The notes under the pieces: generated by a model
Database searches by the model: none
The model's input: only the letters and a program-made list of their open reading frames with translations
What the model was told of the DNA's origin: nothing
In this document: piece after piece, positions 1-6,661 of the stretch
Position numbering within the stretch: position 1 is the first letter of the stretch
How the letters are laid out: every line of letters starts with the position of its first letter
Position numbers and translations under genes: made by a program
Assembly: GCA_015067125.1 (NCBI GenBank)
Contig: SVNB01000066.1
Location: 1 to 10,501, forward strand
Direction of reading: 5' to 3'
Origin: Oscillospiraceae bacterium
GTDB lineage: Bacteria > Bacillota > Clostridia > Oscillospirales > Ruminococcaceae
DNA length: 10,501 nucleotides

Positions 1-30
1 AAACTCAACCGCAAAACCAAGTAACGCAAA

Positions 31-60
31 AGGCACCGAAAACGGTGCCTTTTTTGTTTT
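31..60 (+). terminator. Rho-independent terminator of a gene left of the window
   Basis: An 8-bp perfect stem (AGGCACCG / CGGTGCCT) closes an AAAA loop and is followed on the + strand by a run of six T, then GTTTT. It would end a + strand transcript entering from the left. Read on the - strand the stem is followed by only four T, so it could also weakly end the M14 peptidase transcript, whose stop codon lies about 36 bp away. No other signal is visible between 1 and 85. Confidence 0.85.
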
Positions 61-85
61 AAACAAAGGTTTTTCTGCTTTACAG

Positions 86-979
86 TCACATCACCAGTGC
101 TTTTGCCAAAGCAGGTTTTATTTTTTTATAAATTACATCAAATTCTTTTATGGTCAGCGGGTTTTCTCCCCTGCCTATTTCTATGGTAAAACCCGGGCGG
201 CCAAAGGTTTCTATATACCAGTCTTTAAGTCCGCCGTTTGCCGCCATGCCCTTTGGCATACAAACCTTATATCCGCAGGCATCGGCAAATTCTTCGGCAA
301 TATCACGGCCTGCCATGGGCGTTCTGCGGCCGTAATACCAATAAACTTCCTCGCCCTGGGAATGAAAGGAATAAAGCCGTTTTACGTCAAAAGTACTGCA
401 AAAACCGCAAACCGCCCGGGTTTCCGGTTCTGAAAAAGCTCTTGGTCCGCCGTATTGCCTTGGCGCAGGGCCAAAAATACCGTTTTTGCGCTCCTGCTCG
501 TGCAAAAGTTCCCACCCTGCACCAAAATTATGGTTTATATCCACGCCGTTTGCGTTGGCGTTCCAGTGCTCATAATCTCCGGCAGAAAGGCGTTCTGCCT
601 TTGCCCCGGCAGAAAGAGCGCCCGGTTTTCCCCTTAAATTTATTTCCACGCCGTCCGGATTGAGCACCGGAATTACGGCAAGTCCCCTTTTTGATATTGC
701 TTTTTTCGCGTTTATCCCGCAGATGTTTTCTTCGTGCTCAAAAGCTTCGCAAAGTTCTTCAAAAAATCTTAAAAGCACAAGCGCCGTAAGCCATTCGCTG
801 CCGTGGGTGGCACCCGCAAAAAGAACCGCGCCTGCGGTTTTGCCGATGGCGAGCACCCTTATCTTTCTGCCGAGCACGCTTCTTCCGCAAAAAAAGCTTT
901 TTGAGCACGGATGGCTTTGCAGAATGGTTTTTATATATTTTTCGGTATTTTCTGCCGTCGGCGGCAAATTAAATTTCAT
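86..979 (-). CDS. M14-family zinc carboxypeptidase
   Basis: A 297-residue metallopeptidase. The zinc site is visible: His59 and Glu62 in the HxxE motif (THGSEW) and His206 in SFHSQGEE, with the catalytic Glu268 in FTIEIG. NPDG (107-110) and a downstream Arg116 fit the substrate-binding region. The DxNRNF motif of pancreatic-type enzymes reads DINHNF (148-152), which I recall as common in Firmicutes members. There is no signal peptide or membrane segment, so the protein should be cytoplasmic. Such short M14 proteins resemble murein-peptide amidases and gamma-D-glutamyl-diaminopimelate peptidases, so a role in recycling cell-wall peptides is plausible but inferred. The ATG is preceded by GGGAGGA at good spacing. 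The gene is transcribed divergently from the Nudix gene across a 78-bp gap. Confidence 0.9.
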   Translation of the reverse strand: MKFNLPPTAENTEKYIKTILQSHPCSKSFFCGRSVLGRKIRVLAIGKTAGAVLFAGATHGSEWLTALVLLRFFEELCEAFEHEENICGINAKKAISKRGLAVIPVLNPDGVEINLRGKPGALSAGAKAERLSAGDYEHWNANANGVDINHNFGAGWELLHEQERKNGIFGPAPRQYGGPRAFSEPETRAVCGFCSTFDVKRLYSFHSQGEEVYWYYGRRTPMAGRDIAEEFADACGYKVCMPKGMAANGGLKDWYIETFGRPGFTIEIGRGENPLTIKEFDVIYKKIKPALAKALVM

Positions 980-1017
980 AAAAAATCCTCCCGGTTATTC
1001 ATTTCTGCATAAATATA

Positions 1018-1026
1018 TGCTAAAAT
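1018..1026 (+). promoter_or_regulatory. Putative extended -10 promoter for the Nudix gene
   Basis: TGC TAAAAT forms an extended -10 (TGn plus a 5/6 hexamer) about 32 bp before the Nudix ATG; the -35 region (998-1003, TTCATT) is poor. A 5-bp inverted repeat (GCATA / TATGC, 1007-1020) abuts it. On the - strand, TATATT (1012-1017) with TTGCCT (1037-1042) at 19-bp spacing could be the overlapping promoter of the M14 peptidase, but this is weak. Confidence 0.4.
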
Positions 1027-1057
1027 AAATAAAAATAGGCAAAGGAGCCGCACAAAA

Positions 1058-1588
1058 ATGATTGTAACAGAAGAAAAAACAAATTCCGAACTTATTTATA
1101 ACGGACATATTATAAAAGTTTTTAAAGACGAGGTTTCTCTTGAAGGTAAAAAAGCCATCCGCGAAGTAGTGCGCCACAAAGGCGCCGCCGCCATTCTTGC
1201 CATTGATGAGCACGGAGATGCGTATTTTGTAAAACAGTTCCGCTATCCCATCGGCAAGGCTATTCTGGAAGCACCCGCCGGAAAAATCGATGAAGGCGAA
1301 GATCCTTTTGACTGCGCAAAGCGCGAGCTTTTTGAAGAATGCGGCATAACCGCAAAAAAATGGACGGAACTTGGCCCGATGTTTTCCTCGCCCGGTTTCT
1401 GTGACGAGGTGATACACCTTTTTGCCGCACAGGAACTTTCTTTCGCAAATCCCGATCCGGACGAGGACGAATTTCTTGATATAATAAAAATTCCGCTTAA
1501 AGAAGCATATCAAAGCCTTGTTCGTGGAGAAATTCCCGATTCCAAAACACAGATTCTTATTCTGCGCGGAATGGATATGGTAAAATAA
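1058..1588 (+). CDS. nudF: Nudix hydrolase, ADP-ribose pyrophosphatase type
   Basis: A 176-residue protein with a perfect Nudix box, G-x5-E-x7-REL-x-EE-x-GI, from Gly75 to Ile97; the REL and EE residues coordinate the catalytic Mg2+. The upstream VKQFRYPIG segment and the EAPAGKI lead-in are typical of the ADP-ribose/sugar-nucleotide branch (NudF/YqkG), which hydrolyses ADP-ribose to AMP and ribose 5-phosphate. The exact substrate cannot be read from sequence. Cytoplasmic, and normal family length. The ATG is preceded by AAAGGAG (1041-1047) with a 10-nt gap. It is monocistronic: a terminator follows about 33 bp after the stop, and the convergent operon ends just beyond it. Confidence 0.9.
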   Translation: MIVTEEKTNSELIYNGHIIKVFKDEVSLEGKKAIREVVRHKGAAAILAIDEHGDAYFVKQFRYPIGKAILEAPAGKIDEGEDPFDCAKRELFEECGITAKKWTELGPMFSSPGFCDEVIHLFAAQELSFANPDPDEDEFLDIIKIPLKEAYQSLVRGEIPDSKTQILILRGMDMVK

Positions 1589-1621
1589 CATACGGTTCGG
1601 CAACAAATTTTTTAAAGCATA

Positions 1622-1655
1622 AAAAAATCCTCCTTTTTTCAAAGGAGGATTTTTT
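1622..1655. terminator. Bidirectional terminator between nudF and the Rnf-like operon
   Basis: A 15-bp perfect inverted repeat: A6-TCCTCC-TTT (1622-1636), a TTTC loop (1637-1640), and AAA-GGAGGA-T6 (1641-1655). The A/T outer arms give a U-run in either direction, so it serves the + strand Nudix gene and the - strand operon, whose last stop codon is at 1670. The core of the stem is GGAGGA/TCCTCC, which looks like a ribosome site but has no start codon after it. Confidence 0.88.
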
Positions 1656-1669
1656 GTTATCCGATATTA

Positions 1670-3055
1670 TCAATCGCCTTCGGTATAATCCCTTATGGTT
1701 ACGCCGGGATTTTTTTCTTCTTCGCCGCTCCAATAGTTTGTGGAGCCGTTTTCCTCTTCCGGTTCTTCCTCCGGTTCGGGTTCCGGCTGCTGCGGCTGCT
1801 GCGGAACGTAAGGAATCTGCGGCTGCTGCGGTTCTGCCGGCAAGTTTTCTTCCGGCAGCGGTTCTTCCGGAATTCCCGTAAAGAACGCTTCGTTATATAT
1901 AAAGGCGTAGCCCGCGGCGCCTTTGCCCATAATATAATCTATTACAGAAGCAAAATCGGATTTTTCAAATCCATCGCATTCCAGCACAGGCATAAGTTTA
2001 AGCCCGGCAATGCCGCCAAGAGAATCATATATTGCAGAAATCATTTCCGCAAGATCTTCCGGAAGCTGACGGAAGCGATAATCGTTTCCGAATTTTTCTC
2101 CTACAAAAGCGTTAAAATCCATGCACGGAGCGTAGCCGTCCGCAATAAATTCCGTGGGAAGAGTTCCGTAAATATCGCTGCCATCCACAACAGCAAAAGC
2201 ATCATAGGCTATGATGATATCCGTATCTGTAAGCACCGCGCTGGAATATATTCTTTGTGCAAAACGGGAAAGTATATCTCCTTTGGAAATATCTTCCGCG
2301 CCCGCTCCGAAATACGCATAATCCATACCTTCGTTTTCCGGAAATCTCATACCATCCAGAAGAATGGCATCCGCACCGCTGTCTATGGCGTCAAAAACAA
2401 TATCCAGAACGTACTTCTGCGCGGTATCGGAATAGGGGTTAAGCCAGGGTTTTCCGCCGTTGTCAACGCTGTCATCAAGCCAAAGCACGCCGTCTTCGGA
2501 TTCATAGCGAATGGCCATATCGTCCGCGTTATATGGCGCTGTGCTGTCTTCAAAAGCAAAAATGCGCGTAACAACGTCAAACCCCATATCTTTTGCGGTT
2601 TTTATGCGTTTATCAATATCCATGGCTTCTTCGTGAACGGCGCCGGCATTGATAACGCTTACCTGATCAGAAGTATATGTTACGGTGCCCTGCCTGGTCT
2701 TCATATCCAAAACAACCGCGGTAACTTCTTCATCCAAAGATTTAAGGAATGTATAAAAATTTATGGAACTGTAAAGAAATTCTTCCGGAACGGTTACCGC
2801 AACTGTTTCTTTTTCAAGAAACTCTTCCGGAAGCGGTTCGTAAGCCGGTTCCTGCGGTTTTGCCGGAACAGGATCCTTTTCTATTATTTCTTTGTTTTTT
2901 TCGTTCACGGCCTGCATAAGGGGTTCATAGGCAAACCAGCCCACGGCAAAAAGCACCGCAGATGCAAGAATGATTGCCACGGTTTTTATGATTTTTCCCT
3001 TTATTGGGTTATAAATGCGCGAACGATAGTGTTTTACTTTATATCTTCTGTTCAT
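1670..3055 (-). CDS. Membrane-anchored DUF4015 glycoside-hydrolase-like protein
   Basis: A 461-residue protein. A basic cytoplasmic head (1-21) is followed by one membrane helix (about 22-44), with no cleavage or lipobox signal, so the bulk is extracellular and N-terminally anchored. Residues 96-395 match the putative glycosyl hydrolase family DUF4015 (PF13200), a TIM-barrel family: VVLDMKTRQGTVTY (114-127), VVTRIFAFED (161-170), WLNPYS (204-209) and LLDGMRFPE (232-240). The last carries the Asp/Arg usual at the presumed active site. No substrate is established for the family; cell-wall polysaccharide is a guess. The tail (396-461) is rich in Pro, Gln and Glu and may be a flexible spacer. This is the last gene of the operon, 12 bp after the rnfA-like stop, with AAAGGTG as ribosome site. 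Its link to an Rnf-like complex is unusual. Confidence 0.82.
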   Translation of the reverse strand: MNRRYKVKHYRSRIYNPIKGKIIKTVAIILASAVLFAVGWFAYEPLMQAVNEKNKEIIEKDPVPAKPQEPAYEPLPEEFLEKETVAVTVPEEFLYSSINFYTFLKSLDEEVTAVVLDMKTRQGTVTYTSDQVSVINAGAVHEEAMDIDKRIKTAKDMGFDVVTRIFAFEDSTAPYNADDMAIRYESEDGVLWLDDSVDNGGKPWLNPYSDTAQKYVLDIVFDAIDSGADAILLDGMRFPENEGMDYAYFGAGAEDISKGDILSRFAQRIYSSAVLTDTDIIIAYDAFAVVDGSDIYGTLPTEFIADGYAPCMDFNAFVGEKFGNDYRFRQLPEDLAEMISAIYDSLGGIAGLKLMPVLECDGFEKSDFASVIDYIMGKGAAGYAFIYNEAFFTGIPEEPLPEENLPAEPQQPQIPYVPQQPQQPEPEPEEEPEEENGSTNYWSGEEEKNPGVTIRDYTEGD

Positions 3056-3067
3056 AACAAAACACCT

Positions 3068-3661
3068 TTATGTGGGAAGCTGATGGCCGATAAGGCCATA
3101 GAATGCAAGAGAGAGAAGTCCAAGATAGATAAGCGCAATGGGTATGCCCTTAAAAACTTTTGGAACATGGCAGTATTCCAGTCTGGAAAGGCCGTATCCC
3201 ATTATTGCCACCGCAAGGCCAAAGCCAAGGCTTGTGCCTATTCCGTAACCGATGGTGCTTAAAAAGTCAAGTCTTTCTCCTACCGGAACAAGAAGGCTGC
3301 CCAGGGCCGCGCAGTTAAAAACCGCCGCGCCAAGGGTTGTGCCAAGGTATTCAAATTCGCCCGGAAATACCTTTTTTATAAAAAAGTATGCGGCAATATA
3401 TACGATTATCATAACGCCGATATACAGCATGGGAACAAGCATATGGCGATGCTCGTTTTCATAAACAAGCGAGCGGAAAGGATAACCGATGATTCCGGAA
3501 AGGGTAACAACGCCCATAAGGATAAGGGTATATCTTACAATCTCTTTCGGTCGTTTTGCCAGATAAAACATCCAGCTTGTGCCAAGCGCCCTTGTAAAAA
3601 TAATATTTTCTATAAAAAGCGCCGTAAGCATCATAGAGAAGAACTGTGCGATATAAGTCAT
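3068..3661 (-). CDS. rnfA: RnfA-like membrane subunit (one cluster cysteine lost)
   Basis: A 197-residue, six-helix membrane protein of the RnfA/NqrE family, normal in length. Family marks: N19 followed by RALG (24-27), the FNCAALG motif (115-121; Cys117), and a C-terminal block PKVFKGIPIALIYLGLLSLAF equivalent to the RnfA end. In characterised RnfA, two cysteines, one in FLGxCP and one in TNCAxLG, help bind a [2Fe-2S] cluster between RnfA and RnfE inside the membrane. Here the first site reads ALGTSW, with Ser29 at the cysteine position; only Cys117 remains. The start ATG overlaps the rnfE-like stop (ATGA) and has GGAGG 7 nt upstream, so translation is coupled. Family assignment is firm; a normal electron-transfer role is doubtful. 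Confidence 0.85.
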   Translation of the reverse strand: MTYIAQFFSMMLTALFIENIIFTRALGTSWMFYLAKRPKEIVRYTLILMGVVTLSGIIGYPFRSLVYENEHRHMLVPMLYIGVMIIVYIAAYFFIKKVFPGEFEYLGTTLGAAVFNCAALGSLLVPVGERLDFLSTIGYGIGTSLGFGLAVAIMGYGLSRLEYCHVPKVFKGIPIALIYLGLLSLAFYGLIGHQLPT

Positions 3662-4308
3662 ACTTTCTCCTCCCTGTCTTTAAAAACTTCGGGTTCCGGT
3701 TTTTTTGCAATTTCGCGGATTCCGTTAACGCCGGCGGCCATAAATCCAAGAAGGATAAATCCCCAGAACGGAAGCTTTACCGCCGGGAAGGAAGCTTCTG
3801 CAAATTTATATCCCCAAAGGCTTCCGCTGCCGAAAAATTCCCTTGCCGCGCCAAGAAAAAGCGCCGTAAGCGCAAAACCCAGCGCAAGAAAAATTCCGTT
3901 GAAAAACGCTTTGGAAAGGCTTTGGTTTTCCGCAAATTTTTCGGAATATACTACCGGCACGGTGGAAACCGCCAGAAGCGCCGGGTAAATTCCCACAGAA
4001 TCGAAAATGGTTGCGGAAAAACCTTCGCAGATAAGATAAGAAGGCACAAGCATAAGCGCCGAAATTATCATATAGCATACAAGCTTTGACCATTTGGGAA
4101 GTTTTCTTCCGAAGGCGGAAGCAAAAACAAGCACCGGCACAACTATAAAGAAGTACGCAACAGAAAGCGCCGCGCCGTTTTGCAGGGTGGTATCTCCGGC
4201 GGCAAGCTGGCCGATTACAAGGCCCGTTACAAGAACGGGGTTTTTAAAAAACAGATAACCAAGGCTTTCTTTAACTTCCGCAGAAAGATTTTTTGCTTTC
4301 TCGCTCAT
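3658..4308 (-). CDS. rnfE: RnfE-like membrane subunit (both cluster cysteines lost)
   Basis: A 216-residue, six-helix membrane protein of the RnfE/NqrD family. The alignable pieces are KNPVLV (22-27), DSVGIYP (103-109), the E123 position after the second motif, and LGAAREFFGSGSLWG (152-166), equivalent to the family's LGSxREIxGxGTLxG. In characterised RnfE, the cysteines of LGxCP and TNC/VNC bind half of the intramembrane [2Fe-2S] cluster. By ungapped alignment these positions are Gly33 (LVIGQ) and Thr116 (AVST), so both ligands are absent. The two cysteines that remain (Cys78, Cys94) are elsewhere. The start overlaps the rnfD-like stop (ATGA), with AGGAGG 7 nt upstream. The rnfG gene normally lying between rnfD and rnfE is missing. 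Confidence 0.82.
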   Translation of the reverse strand: MSEKAKNLSAEVKESLGYLFFKNPVLVTGLVIGQLAAGDTTLQNGAALSVAYFFIVVPVLVFASAFGRKLPKWSKLVCYMIISALMLVPSYLICEGFSATIFDSVGIYPALLAVSTVPVVYSEKFAENQSLSKAFFNGIFLALGFALTALFLGAAREFFGSGSLWGYKFAEASFPAVKLPFWGFILLGFMAAGVNGIREIAKKPEPEVFKDREEKV

Positions 4309-5597
4309 TTAACGGCCTCCTCTTCTGTTTTTTCTTCTTCCGGTAAAAGGTCGATTTCTTCCGCTTCTTCGGAAGCGGAAAGCTCTTCTTCCGTTTTAAC
4401 TTCTTCCTCTTCCGTTTTGCAAACAAGTTCTTCGCCGGGAGTGTTGATAAGGCTTACGCTTGCAGCCGCTTTTCCCTCTGCCAAAACCTCGGTTTTTTCC
4501 GGAACGGGTTCTTCGGCGTTGTTTTCATCTTTTGCGGGCTGTGCTTTTTCTTTCTTTTTAAGAATTTGCACAAGCGGCTTTGTTTCTGTCTTTTTCTTCG
4601 GAAGAAGATCGGCCGCGGTAAATCTGATGGCCTCTTTATGGCGGTAAAGATGAAGAACGCTTTCGCATATCTCGTCGAATACCGGAGAAAACACGTTCAT
4701 AAGTATAAGGGCGTTTGCAAATCCCATTTCCAATCCGCCAAAATAGCGGAACAAAAATACCACCACGGCGGAAGAAATTCCGGCCATTATTTTGCCAAAA
4801 TCACGCTTTGGAGAAGTTACCGGTTCCGTAAGCATAAAAAACGCGCCGAAAACAATAGTTCCGCTGAAAAGTTCATAGCAAAGCGCATCAAAGGGCGAAC
4901 CGCCTATTCTGGGAAAAAGCGCCGAAAGAACGGCATACGGAACAAGGAACGAAACCGGAGTCATCCAGTTTACGGTTTTTCTTACCATAAGAAAAATTCC
5001 GCAGGCGGCCACAACAAAAATATTGGTCGCACCCATGGGTCCCGGCACGCTGCCAAGTATCATATCAAGAACTTCATAATCCGGCACCGCGCCAAGGGCA
5101 AGGCTGTACGCCGGGCTCTGGGCGATTTTTGCGGTGCTTTCGCCAAAAATCTCTATGCTCTGCATAGGAGCCGGATAGCTGAAGACCATATTCGGCCAGC
5201 AAAGAGCAACCGAAGCAAAGCCAACGGCCGCCGGGTTAAAGATGTTGTTTCCCGTTCCGCCAAAGGGCAGTTTTACCACAAGAACGGCAACACTGCACGC
5301 GGTAATAAGCACGTAATACGGAACGTCCGCCGGAAGAAGCAGCGGAAGGATAAGACCGGTTATAACCGGAGTAAGATCGCGGCCGGGTTTTTCCCGCAGA
5401 ATGATTTTTCCCACGGCGGAAAATGCGGCACAGAAAAACGCGCCCATAAAACCAAGCACAAGGCTTCTTGCTCCGTAATAGAAAAAGCTCATCAGATAAA
5501 TCGGGATAAGAGCTATTACAACGTCCGTCATCATGGTAACAACAGATTCGCTTTGGCGAACGTGGGGCGCGTTCTGAAACATAAGTTTTTCTTTCAC
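4305..5597 (-). CDS. rnfD: RnfD-like membrane subunit with acidic C-terminal tail
   Basis: 430 residues from a GTG start that overlaps the rnfC-like TGA (GTGA), 7 nt after AAGGAGG. The family opening (FQNAPHVRQSES, like SSPHIRSPES) begins right here; an in-frame ATG at 5708 lies inside the upstream gene and is rejected. About ten membrane helices span 20-315, with FGGTGNNIFNPAAVGF (112-127) and LGSVPGPMGATN (181-192) matching RnfD/NqrB signatures. RnfD normally carries FMN covalently on the Thr of S[GT]AT; the aligned segment here is SPAYSLA (161-167), giving Tyr164 in that place. Residues 333-430 form a Lys-then-Glu-rich, low-complexity cytoplasmic-type tail not usual for RnfD. Family assignment is firm. 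The flavin loss is an alignment by eye across a variable loop. Confidence 0.85.
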   Translation of the reverse strand: MKEKLMFQNAPHVRQSESVVTMMTDVVIALIPIYLMSFFYYGARSLVLGFMGAFFCAAFSAVGKIILREKPGRDLTPVITGLILPLLLPADVPYYVLITACSVAVLVVKLPFGGTGNNIFNPAAVGFASVALCWPNMVFSYPAPMQSIEIFGESTAKIAQSPAYSLALGAVPDYEVLDMILGSVPGPMGATNIFVVAACGIFLMVRKTVNWMTPVSFLVPYAVLSALFPRIGGSPFDALCYELFSGTIVFGAFFMLTEPVTSPKRDFGKIMAGISSAVVVFLFRYFGGLEMGFANALILMNVFSPVFDEICESVLHLYRHKEAIRFTAADLLPKKKTETKPLVQILKKKEKAQPAKDENNAEEPVPEKTEVLAEGKAAASVSLINTPGEELVCKTEEEEVKTEEELSASEEAEEIDLLPEEEKTEEEAVK

Positions 5598-6640
5598 AGC
5601 GTACCCTCCTTTTTCGCAAGTTCCATCTGTTTTTTCGCTTTGATTATGGTTGCGGCAACGTCTATTCTTGCGGGGCAGACGTAGGAACACGCTCCGCAGC
5701 CTATGCAAAGGGCCGCATCGTAACGGCGCAGTTCGTCAAATTTTTCAAACTCCGCAAGTTTTCTCATCTGCGAAACAGAAAGAGCCTTCGGGCAGGCGTG
5801 GTCGCATCTTCCGCAGCCAATGCAGCTGTATGTTCCGGAACTGTAGCTTTTGCAAAGAGCGATAACGCCCCTTGTGGTCGGAGCGACAAGTTCGTTTTCC
5901 GGTTCAAAAACCGCGCGGCCGGTCATGGAACCGCCGGCAACAATAACCTCCGGTTCTTCGGTAAGGCCGCAAAGTTCCAGTATCCTTTCAACAGAAGTTC
6001 CTATGGGCACTTCCACGTTTCTTGGGTTTTTAACCGCATCGCCGGCAACGGTAATAAAACAGCTGGTCATTTTTCTGCTTTCTTCTGCCGCCCTTGCAAG
6101 GTGCAGCATTGCGCAGCAGCCTACAATAACAGAGTTTTTTCCCTTTGGCAGGTGGCGGTACGCCCTGCTTTCTGCCGGGTAGCGTCCGCCTATTTTTTCA
6201 ACCTTGTATCTGCCCACTTTGGAAGGCAGGCTGAAGTTCATATCAAAAATATGCTTATACATTGCGATATAGGTTTTTGCCGGGTTAAGAACTTTTTCGC
6301 AAAGTTCTATGCCAAGGGCAAGCTTTTCCGGCTGATGAACGGCAACGCTCATCTGGCTGGAAATATAGGGTTCATCATCGATGGCATCAACAATAAGCCT
6401 GCCGCCTTCGCCCAAAGAAGCTTTTTCAAGCTTTTCCCAAAGCATTTTTCCGTCGCTTTCATCAACAATTTCCGCAAGGCGCGCAATTTCGATTATCTGC
6501 TGTGCAGAAAGTTCTTCCACCGGAGTATCGGGAAAATCGCAGTCAAAATATTCAAATTCCTGGCGCATAACCAGGGTGCTTCTGGTAAGCATGGGTTCCT
6601 TTTTCTGTTCAAGAAGGATACCTTTTACAAAAAAAGACAT
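5594..6640 (-). CDS. rnfC: Truncated RnfC-like iron-sulfur protein
   Basis: A 348-residue soluble protein, clearly shorter than usual RnfC (about 430-450). Intact parts are the SLBB-like segment VAGDAVKNPRNVEVPIGTS (198-216), GGSMTG (236-241, for GGPMMG), and two complete [4Fe-4S] motifs, C273/C276/C279/C283 and C312/C315/C318/C322, each ending in Pro. Lost or changed parts: the N-terminal sandwich domain is absent; the NADH/FMN glycine-rich loop (GLGGAxFP) aligns to DESDGKMLW (60-68); and GAECEPY reads AIDDEPY (86-92). It probably passes electrons through its clusters, but NADH oxidation looks unlikely. It lies 21 bp after rpe, with GGAGG 6 nt before ATG, and its stop overlaps the rnfD-like start. 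Close to RnfC but not a standard member. Confidence 0.85.
   Translation of the reverse strand: MSFFVKGILLEQKKEPMLTRSTLVMRQEFEYFDCDFPDTPVEELSAQQIIEIARLAEIVDESDGKMLWEKLEKASLGEGGRLIVDAIDDEPYISSQMSVAVHQPEKLALGIELCEKVLNPAKTYIAMYKHIFDMNFSLPSKVGRYKVEKIGGRYPAESRAYRHLPKGKNSVIVGCCAMLHLARAAEESRKMTSCFITVAGDAVKNPRNVEVPIGTSVERILELCGLTEEPEVIVAGGSMTGRAVFEPENELVAPTTRGVIALCKSYSSGTYSCIGCGRCDHACPKALSVSQMRKLAEFEKFDELRRYDAALCIGCGACSYVCPARIDVAATIIKAKKQMELAKKEGTL
5605..5611 (-). promoter_or_regulatory. Ribosome binding site fixing the rnfD-like GTG start
   Basis: AAGGAGG on the - strand lies inside the last codons of the rnfC-like gene, 7 nt before the GTG at 5597. With the GTGA overlap it shows that the gene begins at GTG 5597 and not at the ATG 111 bp upstream. 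Confidence 0.85.
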
Positions 6641-6661
6641 TCTTTTCCTCCAATGCTGGGT

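Noticed and set aside
148..152. In the M14 peptidase, residues 148-152 read DINHNF instead of DxNRNF
   Set aside because: The Arg-to-His change is, as far as I recall, usual in Firmicutes M14 proteins of this size, so it is not treated as a loss of function. The numbers here are residue positions.
995..1642. - strand open frame (215 codons) opposite the Nudix gene
   Set aside because: The Nudix box on the + strand is perfect. This frame runs through the bidirectional terminator and both intergenic gaps.
2255..3262. Long + strand open frame (335 codons) opposite DUF4015 and rnfA-like
   Set aside because: Its composition is that of an antisense shadow (Phe, His, Lys, Cys rich). It has no ribosome site and spans two well-supported genes on the other strand.
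4566..5684. Long + strand open frame (372 codons) opposite rnfD-like
   Set aside because: A very basic, low-complexity translation without family resemblance; the opposite strand holds a clear RnfD family protein.
5598..5708. N-terminal extension of the RnfD-like frame back to ATG 5708
   Set aside because: It lies entirely inside the rnfC-like gene, has no family similarity, and the GTG at 5597 has an ideal ribosome site, a GTGA overlap and the family's conserved start.
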